Part shown: positions 1 to 5,612 of the stretch, piece by piece
Numbering within the stretch: the stretch's first letter is position 1
Layout of the letters: each line of letters starts with the position of its first letter
NCBI GenBank assembly: GCA_002394165.1
Contig: DGTA01000123.1
Coordinates: 476-7,509 of the forward strand
Source of the DNA: Lachnospiraceae bacterium UBA4348
GTDB lineage: Bacteria; Bacillota; Clostridia; Lachnospirales; Lachnospiraceae
Length of the DNA: 7,034 bases
Direction: 5' to 3'
The notes under the pieces: generated by a model
The model's database searches: none
What the model saw: only the letters and a program-made list of their open reading frames with translations
Told to the model about the DNA's origin: nothing
Translations under genes and position numbers: made by a program

Positions 1-45
1 ACGACCGATACGGCCAAATCCGTTAATTGCAACTTTTACTGCCAT
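1..45 (-). CDS. gap: Type I glyceraldehyde-3-phosphate dehydrogenase, N-terminal 15 codons only (partial)
   Basis: Read on the minus strand from an ATG at 45-43, the sequence gives MAVKVAINGFGRIGR and then leaves the window. INGFGRIGR is the N-terminal NAD-binding Rossmann signature of glyceraldehyde-3-phosphate dehydrogenase, the glycolytic enzyme that oxidises glyceraldehyde 3-phosphate to 1,3-bisphosphoglycerate in the cytoplasm. The start is supported by a full AGGAGG Shine-Dalgarno (complement of 54-59), eight bases before the ATG. The catalytic cysteine and the rest of the protein lie outside the window, so intactness cannot be judged. The gene is divergent from the phosphatase gene at 263 and has its own promoter and a structured leader, described separately. 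The family call is firm despite the short fragment because the motif is so characteristic. Whether the enzyme prefers NAD or NADP cannot be told. Confidence 0.9.
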   Translation of the reverse strand, partial: MAVKVAINGFGRIGR

Positions 46-83
46 GTTTAATTCCTCCTGATATAAATATAAGAATGGTAACT

Positions 84-110
84 GTCAGTCGCACGATTGC
101 GCATACTGAC
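84..110 (-). promoter_or_regulatory. Hairpin at the 5' end of the predicted gap leader
   Basis: In gap mRNA orientation the sequence folds as GTCAGT, a three-base bulge ATG, CGCA, a four-base loop ATCG, TGCG, and ACTGAC: ten Watson-Crick pairs in all. If transcription starts near 114, the hairpin begins within about five bases of the 5' end and leaves the AGGAGG site free. It has no T tract after it, so it is not a terminator. Hairpins at extreme 5' ends are known to stabilise some bacterial mRNAs; that role here is inference. Confidence 0.45.
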
Positions 111-120
111 CCTGTTTAGA

Positions 121-149
121 ATTCTATCGGATACCCTCATAAAATTCAA
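121..149 (-). promoter_or_regulatory. Predicted sigma-A promoter of gap
   Basis: On the minus strand a -35 box TTGAAT (complement of 144-149; 4 of 6 matches to TTGACA) is followed after exactly 17 bases by a -10 box TAGAAT (complement of 121-126; 5 of 6 matches to TATAAT). Transcription would start near 113-114, giving a gap leader of about 68 bases. Just upstream of the -35, the gap strand carries GATATTTTT and other A/T tracts (about 155-170), in the place where an UP element binds the alpha subunits of RNA polymerase. Strong expression would suit a glycolytic gene. This is a consensus match only; the start site is inferred. Confidence 0.65.
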
Positions 150-161
150 GTGCTAATTCAA

Positions 162-198
162 AAATATCATGGACTTTTTAAAAAGATGCAAATATCAT
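162..198. repeat. A/T palindrome between two 9-base direct repeats in the divergent promoter region
   Basis: AAATATCAT occurs at 162-170 and again at 190-198. Between them, at 174-185, is the perfect 12-base palindrome CTTTTTAAAAAG. The block overlaps the -35 and -10 of the predicted phosphatase promoter and sits just upstream of the gap -35, so a protein bound here could affect both genes. No known operator consensus is recognised. In DNA this A/T-rich the pattern can arise by chance, and the second repeat is partly the -10 box itself. Confidence 0.3.
170..198 (+). promoter_or_regulatory. Predicted sigma-A promoter of the PHP phosphatase gene
   Basis: A -35 box TGGACT (170-175; 4 of 6 matches to TTGACA) is followed after 17 bases by a -10 box TATCAT (193-198; 5 of 6 matches to TATAAT). 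Transcription would start near 205, leaving a leader of about 58 bases before the ATG at 263. The promoter is back to back with that of gap, with 20 bases between the two -35 boxes. It is a consensus match of moderate strength; a second TATCAT at 165-170 has no convincing -35. Confidence 0.5.
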
Positions 199-216
199 AG
201 TAAAGGAAAAGGAACC

Positions 217-261
217 GGTTTTTCAGACTTCACTGTCCACGCTCTATCTGAAAGGAGAACC
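217..261 (+). promoter_or_regulatory. Leader hairpin presenting the phosphatase Shine-Dalgarno as a bulge
   Basis: Bases 217-220 (GGTT) pair with 258-261 (AACC), and 221-227 (TTTCAGA) pair with 247-253 (TCTGAAA): eleven Watson-Crick pairs. The four bases left unpaired on the 3' side, 254-257, are GGAG, the core of the ribosome binding site. The loop is 228-246 and the ATG begins at 263. In a second register, 217-224 pairs with 254-261 and buries the GGAG completely. Either fold should limit ribosome access, so translation may depend on something that opens the structure. The pairing is seen; regulation is inferred. Confidence 0.45.
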
Positions 262-262
262 C

Positions 263-1069
263 ATGATCCCCGGAGCTGATCTTCACCTGCATTCCGTTTA
301 TTCCGAAGACTCCGACGCGCCCGTCGAGAGTATGGTCCTGGCCGGGATAAATGCCGGCCTCGATACGATGTGCTTCACCGAACATATCGATCTGGACTTT
401 CCCGGTCCTCCCGGCGCCTGGGAGGCCGATCCGGCCGCTTACGGAAGCGCCGTCTGCGAGGCCCGGGCAAAATATTCCGGACAGATAAGGCTGCTTTTCG
501 GGGCGGAATTCGGCATGCAGGACGGCCTGGCCGCCAGGTACGATGACCTGGATGCGCGATTTCACTTTGACTTCGTGCTCGCTTCCGTCCACCTGCTTGA
601 AAGGCAGGATCCTTACTATCCCAAATTCTGGGAGGGAAAAGAGGAAAAGGATGTCATCCGCCGGTATTTTGAAGCCATCCTGGAGAACATCCGCCTGATG
701 AACACCTGGGACAGCCTGGCTCACCTGGATTATGTGGTGCGCTACTCTCCTTCAAGAGGAGCCTCCTACCGCTGGGAAGACCACAAAACCGTCATCGACG
801 AGATCCTCAGGCATGTCATCCGCTGCGGCAGATCGCTGGAGATCAACTCCTCGCCTTACCGGAAAGGCTTCTCCCAGCCCAATCCCTGCGGCGGCATCCT
901 TCAGCGCTACCGGGATCTGGGCGGAAGGCTCATCACCTTCGGTTCCGATGCACATGCCCCGGAGGACGTCGCCGGAGGCATGGAAAAAGCCGCTGCCCTT
1001 GCAAGGAGCACCGGCTTTGAGACTTATCAGGTCTATGTCGGACATAAGCCGAAGGAGCAGCCTCTGTAA
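263..1069 (+). CDS. PHP-domain phosphatase of the histidinol-phosphatase (HisJ/HisK) family
   Basis: This 268-residue protein has the metal-binding motifs of the PHP (polymerase and histidinol phosphatase) superfamily in order: DLHLHS at 6-11, TEH at 39-41, GAEFG at 80-84, SVH at 108-110, HLD at 154-156, EIN at 193-195 and GSDAH at 227-231. These histidines and acids would hold a two- or three-metal centre that hydrolyses a phosphate monoester. The family type is HisJ of Bacillus (also called HisK), which removes phosphate from L-histidinol phosphate in the penultimate reaction of histidine synthesis; the length matches. It has no signal peptide and should be cytoplasmic. The ATG follows AAAGGAG at 251-257. 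No other his gene is in the window and the gene stands alone with its own promoter and terminator, so the substrate could be another sugar or amino-alcohol phosphate. The family call is firm; the histidinol-phosphate role is only likely. Confidence 0.85.
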   Translation: MIPGADLHLHSVYSEDSDAPVESMVLAGINAGLDTMCFTEHIDLDFPGPPGAWEADPAAYGSAVCEARAKYSGQIRLLFGAEFGMQDGLAARYDDLDARFHFDFVLASVHLLERQDPYYPKFWEGKEEKDVIRRYFEAILENIRLMNTWDSLAHLDYVVRYSPSRGASYRWEDHKTVIDEILRHVIRCGRSLEINSSPYRKGFSQPNPCGGILQRYRDLGGRLITFGSDAHAPEDVAGGMEKAAALARSTGFETYQVYVGHKPKEQPL

Positions 1070-1074
1070 AATGA

Positions 1075-1111
1075 GTGAGTCAGGAGATACGTCTCCTGAC
1101 TCACCTTTTTT
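1075..1111 (+). terminator. Intrinsic terminator between the convergent phosphatase gene and glgA
   Basis: Six bases after the phosphatase stop codon, a perfect 13-base-pair stem (1075-1087 with 1092-1104) closes a TACG loop and is followed by C and six T residues (1106-1111). This is a classic rho-independent terminator for the plus-strand gene. It ends only seven bases before the glgA stop codon. Read from the minus strand, the same stem is followed by the weaker tract TCATTTT, so it may also end glgA transcripts. Confidence 0.92.
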
Positions 1112-1118
1112 ATCTGTC

Positions 1119-2567
1119 TCATGATTCTGAAAGCAGAGAATCATACAGCTTCTCGTACTCTCTCGCGGAGGCATCCCAGGAGAAGTCCGCCGCCATCGCT
1201 CTGTCGATGAGTTTGTTCCACTCTCTCTTGTGATTGTAGAACACATCCATGGCGTATTTCACGGTGTAGAGCATCTCGTGGGCATTGTAGTTGGCAAAGG
1301 AGAATCCTGTCCCCTTGCTCTCATACTCGTTGTATGGCTCCACCGTATCCTTCAGCCCGCCCGTCTCGCGCACGATCGGGACCGTGCCGTAGCGGAGGCT
1401 CATCAGCTGCGACAGGCCGCACGGCTCAAACAGCGAGGGCATCAGGAACGCGTCACAGGAAGCATAGATCTTGTGTGAAAGCGCCTCGGAGTAGAAGATG
1501 TTCGCGGAGACCTTTCCCTGATACTTCCAGGCAAAGTGGCGGAACATGTTCTCGTATCGCTCCTCGCCGGTCCCCAGCACCACAAACTGGACATCCAGCT
1601 GGCACATCTCATCCATCATGTAGGCGATCAGGTCAAAGCCCTTCTGGTCGGTCAGGCGCGAGACGATGCCGATCATGAACTTGCGCTCATCCTGCTCAAG
1701 TCCCAGCTCTTTCTGGAGCGCCTTCTTGTTTTTCACCTTTTCCTTGCGGAAATTCCTGGGCGTATAATTCTTCTCGATGAACTTGTCCGTTGCCGGATTA
1801 TACTCATCGTAGTCGATGCCGTTCACAATGCCGGAGAGCACATTGGATCTTGCCCTCATAAGGCCGTCCAGGCGTTCTCCGTAGAACGGCGTCTTGATCT
1901 CCTCGGCATAGGTCCTGCTGACGGTCGTCACCGCATCCGCGTAGACGATGCCGCCCTTGAGGTAATTTGCATCCCCGTAGGCCTCCAGCTTATCCGGTGC
2001 GAAGTAGGAGGAGGACAGTCCCGTGATATCCTTCACCGTCTTCATATCCCACACGCCCTGGAATTTCAGGTTATGGATCGTGATGATGGATTTGATATCC
2101 CTGAAGAAGTCTCCCTCGTGGAAGCTGTCTTTCAGATACACAGGCACGAGGCCCGTCTGCCAGTCATGGCAGTGGACGATGTCCGGCTTGAACCCGATCA
2201 CCGGCAGTGCGGAAAGCGCCGCTTTTGAGAAGAAGGCGAATTTCTCGATATCCTGGTAGATGTTGCCGTAAGGCATGGGTCCTGCGAAATAATACTCGTT
2301 GTCGATGAAGTAGAATTTGATGCCGTCATACTCCATCTCCATGATGCCGACGTACTGGCTTCTCCAGGCCAGGTCCATGTAGAAATGAGTCAGGTAGGTC
2401 ATCTTCTCCTTCCACTCATCCTTCATGCACATATACTTTGGCAGGATCACGCGCACATCGTACTTTTTCTTGTCAAAACATTTCGGCAGGGAACCTGCCA
2501 CATCGGCGAGGCCGCCCGTCTTGATGAAAGGCACTACCTCCGACGAGATAAAAAGAATGTTTTTCAT
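1119..2567 (-). CDS. glgA: Bacterial glycogen synthase (ADP-glucose type, GT5)
   Basis: GlgA moves glucose from ADP-glucose onto the non-reducing end of alpha-1,4-glucan, the chain-building step of glycogen storage in the cytoplasm. From the ATG at 2567 it has 482 residues, the usual size. It begins MKNILFISSE and carries the ADP-glucose motif KTGGL (16-20), HCHDW (132-136), TIHN (163-166), NGID (249-252), the C-terminal Rossmann motif SRLTDQKG (303-310) and FEPCGLSQL (380-388). R304, K309, E381 and C383 correspond to the Escherichia coli active-site residues R300, K305, E377 and C379. A longer frame opens at TTG 2585, but GGAGG (complement of 2577-2581) lies inside that extension, nine bases before the chosen ATG, and the predicted transcript would start about there. 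No glgB, glgC or glgD gene is in the window. The gene converges with the phosphatase gene and follows udp. Confidence 0.96.
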   Translation of the reverse strand: MKNILFISSEVVPFIKTGGLADVAGSLPKCFDKKKYDVRVILPKYMCMKDEWKEKMTYLTHFYMDLAWRSQYVGIMEMEYDGIKFYFIDNEYYFAGPMPYGNIYQDIEKFAFFSKAALSALPVIGFKPDIVHCHDWQTGLVPVYLKDSFHEGDFFRDIKSIITIHNLKFQGVWDMKTVKDITGLSSSYFAPDKLEAYGDANYLKGGIVYADAVTTVSRTYAEEIKTPFYGERLDGLMRARSNVLSGIVNGIDYDEYNPATDKFIEKNYTPRNFRKEKVKNKKALQKELGLEQDERKFMIGIVSRLTDQKGFDLIAYMMDEMCQLDVQFVVLGTGEERYENMFRHFAWKYQGKVSANIFYSEALSHKIYASCDAFLMPSLFEPCGLSQLMSLRYGTVPIVRETGGLKDTVEPYNEYESKGTGFSFANYNAHEMLYTVKYAMDVFYNHKREWNKLIDRAMAADFSWDASAREYEKLYDSLLSES

Positions 2568-2576
2568 AACTGTTGT

Positions 2577-2581
2577 CCTCC
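2577..2581 (-). promoter_or_regulatory. glgA Shine-Dalgarno that fixes the start at 2567
   Basis: The minus strand reads GGAGG, then nine bases, then ATG at 2567-2565. The site lies inside the reading frame that a TTG start at 2585 would open, so translation from TTG would have to begin upstream of the only good binding site. This decides for the ATG and removes six non-conserved residues (MRRTTV). Confidence 0.8.
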
Positions 2582-2590
2582 GCAAGACTT

Positions 2591-2619
2591 ATTATACAGC
2601 ATTTCCCTGCCGGTGAAAA
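2591..2619 (-). promoter_or_regulatory. Predicted sigma-A promoter of glgA
   Basis: On the minus strand a -35 box TTTTCA (complement of 2614-2619; 4 of 6 matches) stands 17 bases before a perfect -10 box TATAAT (complement of 2591-2596). Transcription would start near 2584, giving a leader of only about 17 bases that begins just before the GGAGG. The promoter fills the short gap after the udp stop codon, where no udp terminator is visible. glgA can thus be expressed both alone and by read-through. Confidence 0.7.
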
Positions 2620-2626
2620 GCATCTT

Positions 2627-3400
2627 TCAGGCCTTGTCCTGCCTGATCAGGATGCGCATGGCCGCCACGCCCACGCGAACGGCTGCCTCGGTGTCAAGAC
2701 ACATCGGATCGTCCAGTCCCAGCGCTCTTCTCGTCTGGTTGGCAAGCACGGCCATGACCGATCCGGTGCGGACTTTCCGCACACTGCCGACAATAAACAG
2801 GGCTGCCGACTCCATCTCGCTCGCCAGCGCACCGCAGCGGACCCAGGCATCCCATTTGCTCTCCAGCTCATAGGATACCGGCATGCTGGCCGGATCGTGC
2901 TGCCCGTAGAAACTGTCCTTGCACTGCAAAACGCCCACGTGATAGCGCACTCCCTCCGCGGCCGCGGCCTCCGCCAGGGCATTGACCACCTGGTAATGAG
3001 CCACCGCCGGGAACTCGATCGGGGCATATTCCTTGCTGGTTCCCTCCATGCGGATCGCGCCGGTACCAATGGCCAGATCGCCGCCGAGGACATCCTTGTC
3101 CATCCCGCCGCTCGTGCCGATCCGGATGAAGGTATGAGCGCCGCAGTGGATCAGCTCCTCAAGCGCGATGGCTGTGGAGGGGCCGCCGATGCCGTGGCTG
3201 CACACGCTTACCTTCACGCCCTCCATCATGCCCGTATAAATCGTATATTCACGATTGGACTTTACGAACCAGGATTCGTCAAAATAAGCGGCGATCTTCT
3301 CGCAGCGCCCCGGGTCTCCGCACATCAGGACATACTGCCCGATATCCTCCGCCGTGATCTTCAGGTGGAATTCTTCATCCTTTGAATAAACTACGCTCAT
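2627..3400 (-). CDS. udp: Uridine phosphorylase family nucleoside phosphorylase (NP-I)
   Basis: The 257-residue protein belongs to the NP-I nucleoside phosphorylases and resembles uridine phosphorylase, which splits uridine with phosphate into uracil and ribose 1-phosphate for pyrimidine salvage in the cytoplasm. Visible motifs are the phosphate-binding GDPGR (28-32), SNREY with R50 (48-52), GIGGPST (70-76), RIGTSGG (93-99), KDSFYGQ (161-167) and the ribose-binding SEMESAAL (194-201). The usual length is about 250-260. The ATG is preceded by AAAGGAGG with five bases between. One point is odd: where Escherichia coli Udp has GQERY and NRTQ, this protein has GQHDP and NQTR, so the two arginines near uracil (R168 and R223) are missing. 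A related nucleoside, including a purine one, is therefore possible. It starts 34 bases after recN with no promoter seen, so it is probably co-transcribed. The family is secure, the exact substrate less so. Confidence 0.88.
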   Translation of the reverse strand: MSVVYSKDEEFHLKITAEDIGQYVLMCGDPGRCEKIAAYFDESWFVKSNREYTIYTGMMEGVKVSVCSHGIGGPSTAIALEELIHCGAHTFIRIGTSGGMDKDVLGGDLAIGTGAIRMEGTSKEYAPIEFPAVAHYQVVNALAEAAAAEGVRYHVGVLQCKDSFYGQHDPASMPVSYELESKWDAWVRCGALASEMESAALFIVGSVRKVRTGSVMAVLANQTRRALGLDDPMCLDTEAAVRVGVAAMRILIRQDKA

Positions 3401-3434
3401 CTTCTCCTCCTTTACCGGTCCTCACTGCCTGGCT

Positions 3435-5126
3435 TTAACGTCCCCGGCGGATCTGATCCCTTCTCTCCATGGCCTGCCGCTTCATCTCACCCGCACTTTC
3501 CGATACGGTCTTTGTGATGGTCACGCCGCCAAGCAGTCTCGACAGTTCCTGTATCTGTTCTTCTTCATCCAGCAGCCGGATACTGGTCCTTGCCGTTCCG
3601 TCACTGCTGCTTTTTTCGATCTCAAAATGAGTGTCCGCCATGGCCGCGATCTGCGGAAGATGGGTAATGCAGATCACCTGGTGAGTAGAGGCGATAAGAG
3701 CCATCTTCTCCGCCACCTTCTGCGCCGTCCGGCCGCTGATCCCGGAATCGATCTCATCAAAGATCAGGGTCCCGATCTCATCCTGGTCCGCCATCACGGC
3801 CTTGATCGCCAGCATGATCCTGGACAGCTCACCGCCGGAAGCCACATCCTGCAGGGGCCGCATGGGAATCCCCGGATTAAGGCTGATCAGGAAGCAGACC
3901 GCATCCGCACCGTTCTCAGCCGGTTCCTCCAGCTCTTTAAAATCGATGCCGAACGAGACGGACTCAAAATTCAGGTCCCGGAGAGCGTCCGTGATCTTTT
4001 TCTCAAGTTCCTGCGCTTTCTCCTTCCGGATGAGCGTGATCTTCCCGCATACTCCGTCAAGGTCCCGGCGGGTCTTTTCCGCCTCCGCGCTCAGCTGTCC
4101 GATCCAGGACTCATAGTTCTCAAGGCTCTCCAGCTGTGAGCGGCGTTCCTCTCCCGCCTCCAGGATCGCTTCGATCGTCTTTCCGTATTTCAGTTTCAGG
4201 CGGTTGATCAGGTCGAGTCTCTCTGATATCCGGGAAAACTCCTGTTCATCGTAGCTGAAATCGTCCATATATCCGGAAAGCTCATGCCCGAACTGGGTTC
4301 CCAGGTCCTCCATCTGCGAGAGGGTTTCCATCATCCCGTCCAGCTCAGGGTCAAAGGCTGCGGCCCCGGAAAGGGCGCGCAGCGCCCTTGAGATCCGGTC
4401 AAGTGCTCCGTCGGACCCGTCGGTCAGCTCCCTGACCTGCTCAAGTGAGGAAAGGATCTTCTGGCCGTTGGCCATCCTGTGGAATTCCTTCTCCAGCGTA
4501 TCGTCCTCCCCCGGCTGCAGGCAGGCGCTCTCGATCTCCGCGATCTCATATTGAAGAAGATCGATCTTCTGGGCCCGGCCCGATTCGTCCATCTGCGCGG
4601 ATCTCAGCTTATCCAGCTGGGAGCGAAGCTGCCGATGGAGGAGACGGCACTGCTGCGGCAGCGTCCCAAGCGTTTCCTGGGCGTACCGGTCCAGCAGCAT
4701 CATATGATAAGCCGGGCGCAGGAGCGACTGGTGCTGATGCTGGCCGTGGATATCGATCAGCCTTGCCGCCGCTTCCTTTAACAGAGACGAGGGCACGCTT
4801 TCCCCGTTGATCCGGTTGATGGTCCTTCCGTTCTGGTATTTCCTTGCAAGGACCAGCATACCGCCCTCGGTGTCGATTTGTCTTTCGCGCAGCATCGACA
4901 GGACTTCCTCGTCATCTGTCTCAAAGATCATCTCCACCAGAGACATGTCCGAACCTTCCGGCTGGAAGTCCTTAAAGCTTCCCGACCCCAGGGCTGCCGT
5001 GATCGAGCCGATGACGATCGATTTACCCGCACCGGTCTCACCGGTAAGGATATTGAGCCCTTTTCCGAAGGAGATCTCCTCCTCGCGGATAAGAGCCATA
5101 TTTTTAACATGCAGACTGAGCAGCAT
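3435..5126 (-). CDS. recN: DNA repair protein RecN
   Basis: RecN is an SMC-like ATPase that gathers at DNA double-strand breaks and supports recombinational repair. The 563-residue length is usual. The ABC ATPase head is split between the two ends: Walker A GETGAGKS at 29-36 and the RecN-typical DIHGQHQHQSLL at 125-136 in the N-terminal part, then the signature SGGELSR at 430-436, Walker B TLIFDEIDSG at 453-462 and the switch segment ITHLPQIA at 487-494. Between them, roughly 150-380, lies a charged Glu/Lys/Gln-rich stretch expected to form the coiled-coil arm. The ATG lies three bases after the argR stop; the weak site AGGGGAA overlaps the end of argR, which suggests translational coupling. 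No LexA-type GAAC-N4-GTTC box was seen just upstream in argR, so any SOS control would have to act at the operon promoter outside the window. Confidence 0.97.
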   Translation of the reverse strand: MLLSLHVKNMALIREEEISFGKGLNILTGETGAGKSIVIGSITAALGSGSFKDFQPEGSDMSLVEMIFETDDEEVLSMLRERQIDTEGGMLVLARKYQNGRTINRINGESVPSSLLKEAAARLIDIHGQHQHQSLLRPAYHMMLLDRYAQETLGTLPQQCRLLHRQLRSQLDKLRSAQMDESGRAQKIDLLQYEIAEIESACLQPGEDDTLEKEFHRMANGQKILSSLEQVRELTDGSDGALDRISRALRALSGAAAFDPELDGMMETLSQMEDLGTQFGHELSGYMDDFSYDEQEFSRISERLDLINRLKLKYGKTIEAILEAGEERRSQLESLENYESWIGQLSAEAEKTRRDLDGVCGKITLIRKEKAQELEKKITDALRDLNFESVSFGIDFKELEEPAENGADAVCFLISLNPGIPMRPLQDVASGGELSRIMLAIKAVMADQDEIGTLIFDEIDSGISGRTAQKVAEKMALIASTHQVICITHLPQIAAMADTHFEIEKSSSDGTARTSIRLLDEEEQIQELSRLLGGVTITKTVSESAGEMKRQAMERRDQIRRGR

Positions 5127-5129
5127 TTC

Positions 5130-5582
5130 TTATTCCCCTATGATCTTCCGGATCTTGCCCATCACCTGGATCGTTTCTTCCACGCTTCTGACCGCGCACA
5201 TGATGGTGTCATCTCCGGCTATGCAGCCGGCCACCTCACTCCAGTGCATACTGTCGATCGACGCGGCCACGGCCATTGCCATACCCGAGACGGTCTTGAC
5301 CACGAGAATGTTCTGCGCCATCTCCATGGAGACAAATCCGTCCCGGAGCACGCGCAGGTATTTTTCGTTCATTCCCGCCGGTTCTTCGTACATCAGGGTA
5401 TATTTGGGCCGCCCGTTTCGTCCGGTGATCTTGGTCAGCTTCAGCTGGCGGATATCCCTGGAGATAGTCGCCTGTGTGACGTCGAATCCCTCCTTCATAA
5501 GATAGGAGGCCAGTTCTTCCTGCGTCTCGATCTCATACCGGCTGATCAGGTCAATGATCCTGGCATGCCTTTGCGTTTTCAT
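5130..5582 (-). CDS. argR: Arginine repressor ArgR/AhrC
   Basis: ArgR senses L-arginine and, as a hexamer, represses arginine synthesis genes; in Bacillus its counterpart AhrC also activates arginine breakdown. The 150 residues are the normal length. The N-terminal winged helix-turn-helix carries TQATISRDIRQL (36-47), in which the Ser-Arg pair contacts DNA. The C-terminal domain has the arginine-binding AGDDT (122-126), with D124 and D125 matching the ligand-binding aspartates of Escherichia coli ArgR. The family's common GTIAGDD appears here as GCIAGDD. The ATG at 5582 follows AGGAAGGAAA by about five bases. It lies 30 bases after nadK and three before recN, within the operon. No AATGAATAATTATTCAT-like ARG box was seen next to it, so self-regulation is not evident inside the window. 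Confidence 0.97.
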   Translation of the reverse strand: MKTQRHARIIDLISRYEIETQEELASYLMKEGFDVTQATISRDIRQLKLTKITGRNGRPKYTLMYEEPAGMNEKYLRVLRDGFVSMEMAQNILVVKTVSGMAMAVAASIDSMHWSEVAGCIAGDDTIMCAVRSVEETIQVMGKIRKIIGE

Positions 5583-5612
5583 GGTGTTTTCCTTCCTGGC
5601 TGCAAATTTAGT

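Noticed and set aside
139..156. Possible CIRCE element (HrcA operator) near the gap -35: TTAGCACTT on the minus strand
   Set aside because: The first half matches TTAGCACTC in 8 of 9 bases, but the partner half nine bases on (GAGGGTATC) matches GAGTGCTAA in only 4 of 9, and gap is not a usual HrcA target.
752..1246. A minus-strand open frame spanning the end of the phosphatase gene, the terminator and the end of glgA
   Set aside because: It runs straight through a perfect terminator stem and overlaps two genes in other frames; no motif or ribosome site supports it.
2956..2967. Perfect palindrome CCGCGGCCGCGG within udp
   Set aside because: It lies in codons of an alanine-rich run (Ala-Glu-Ala-Ala-Ala-Ala-Glu) and is explained by GC-rich alanine codons.
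2573..3385. A 270-codon plus-strand open frame opposite udp, and a 230-codon one opposite glgA (1536-2228)
   Set aside because: Both mirror confirmed genes, carry no recognisable domain and lack Shine-Dalgarno sites; they are side effects of codon bias.
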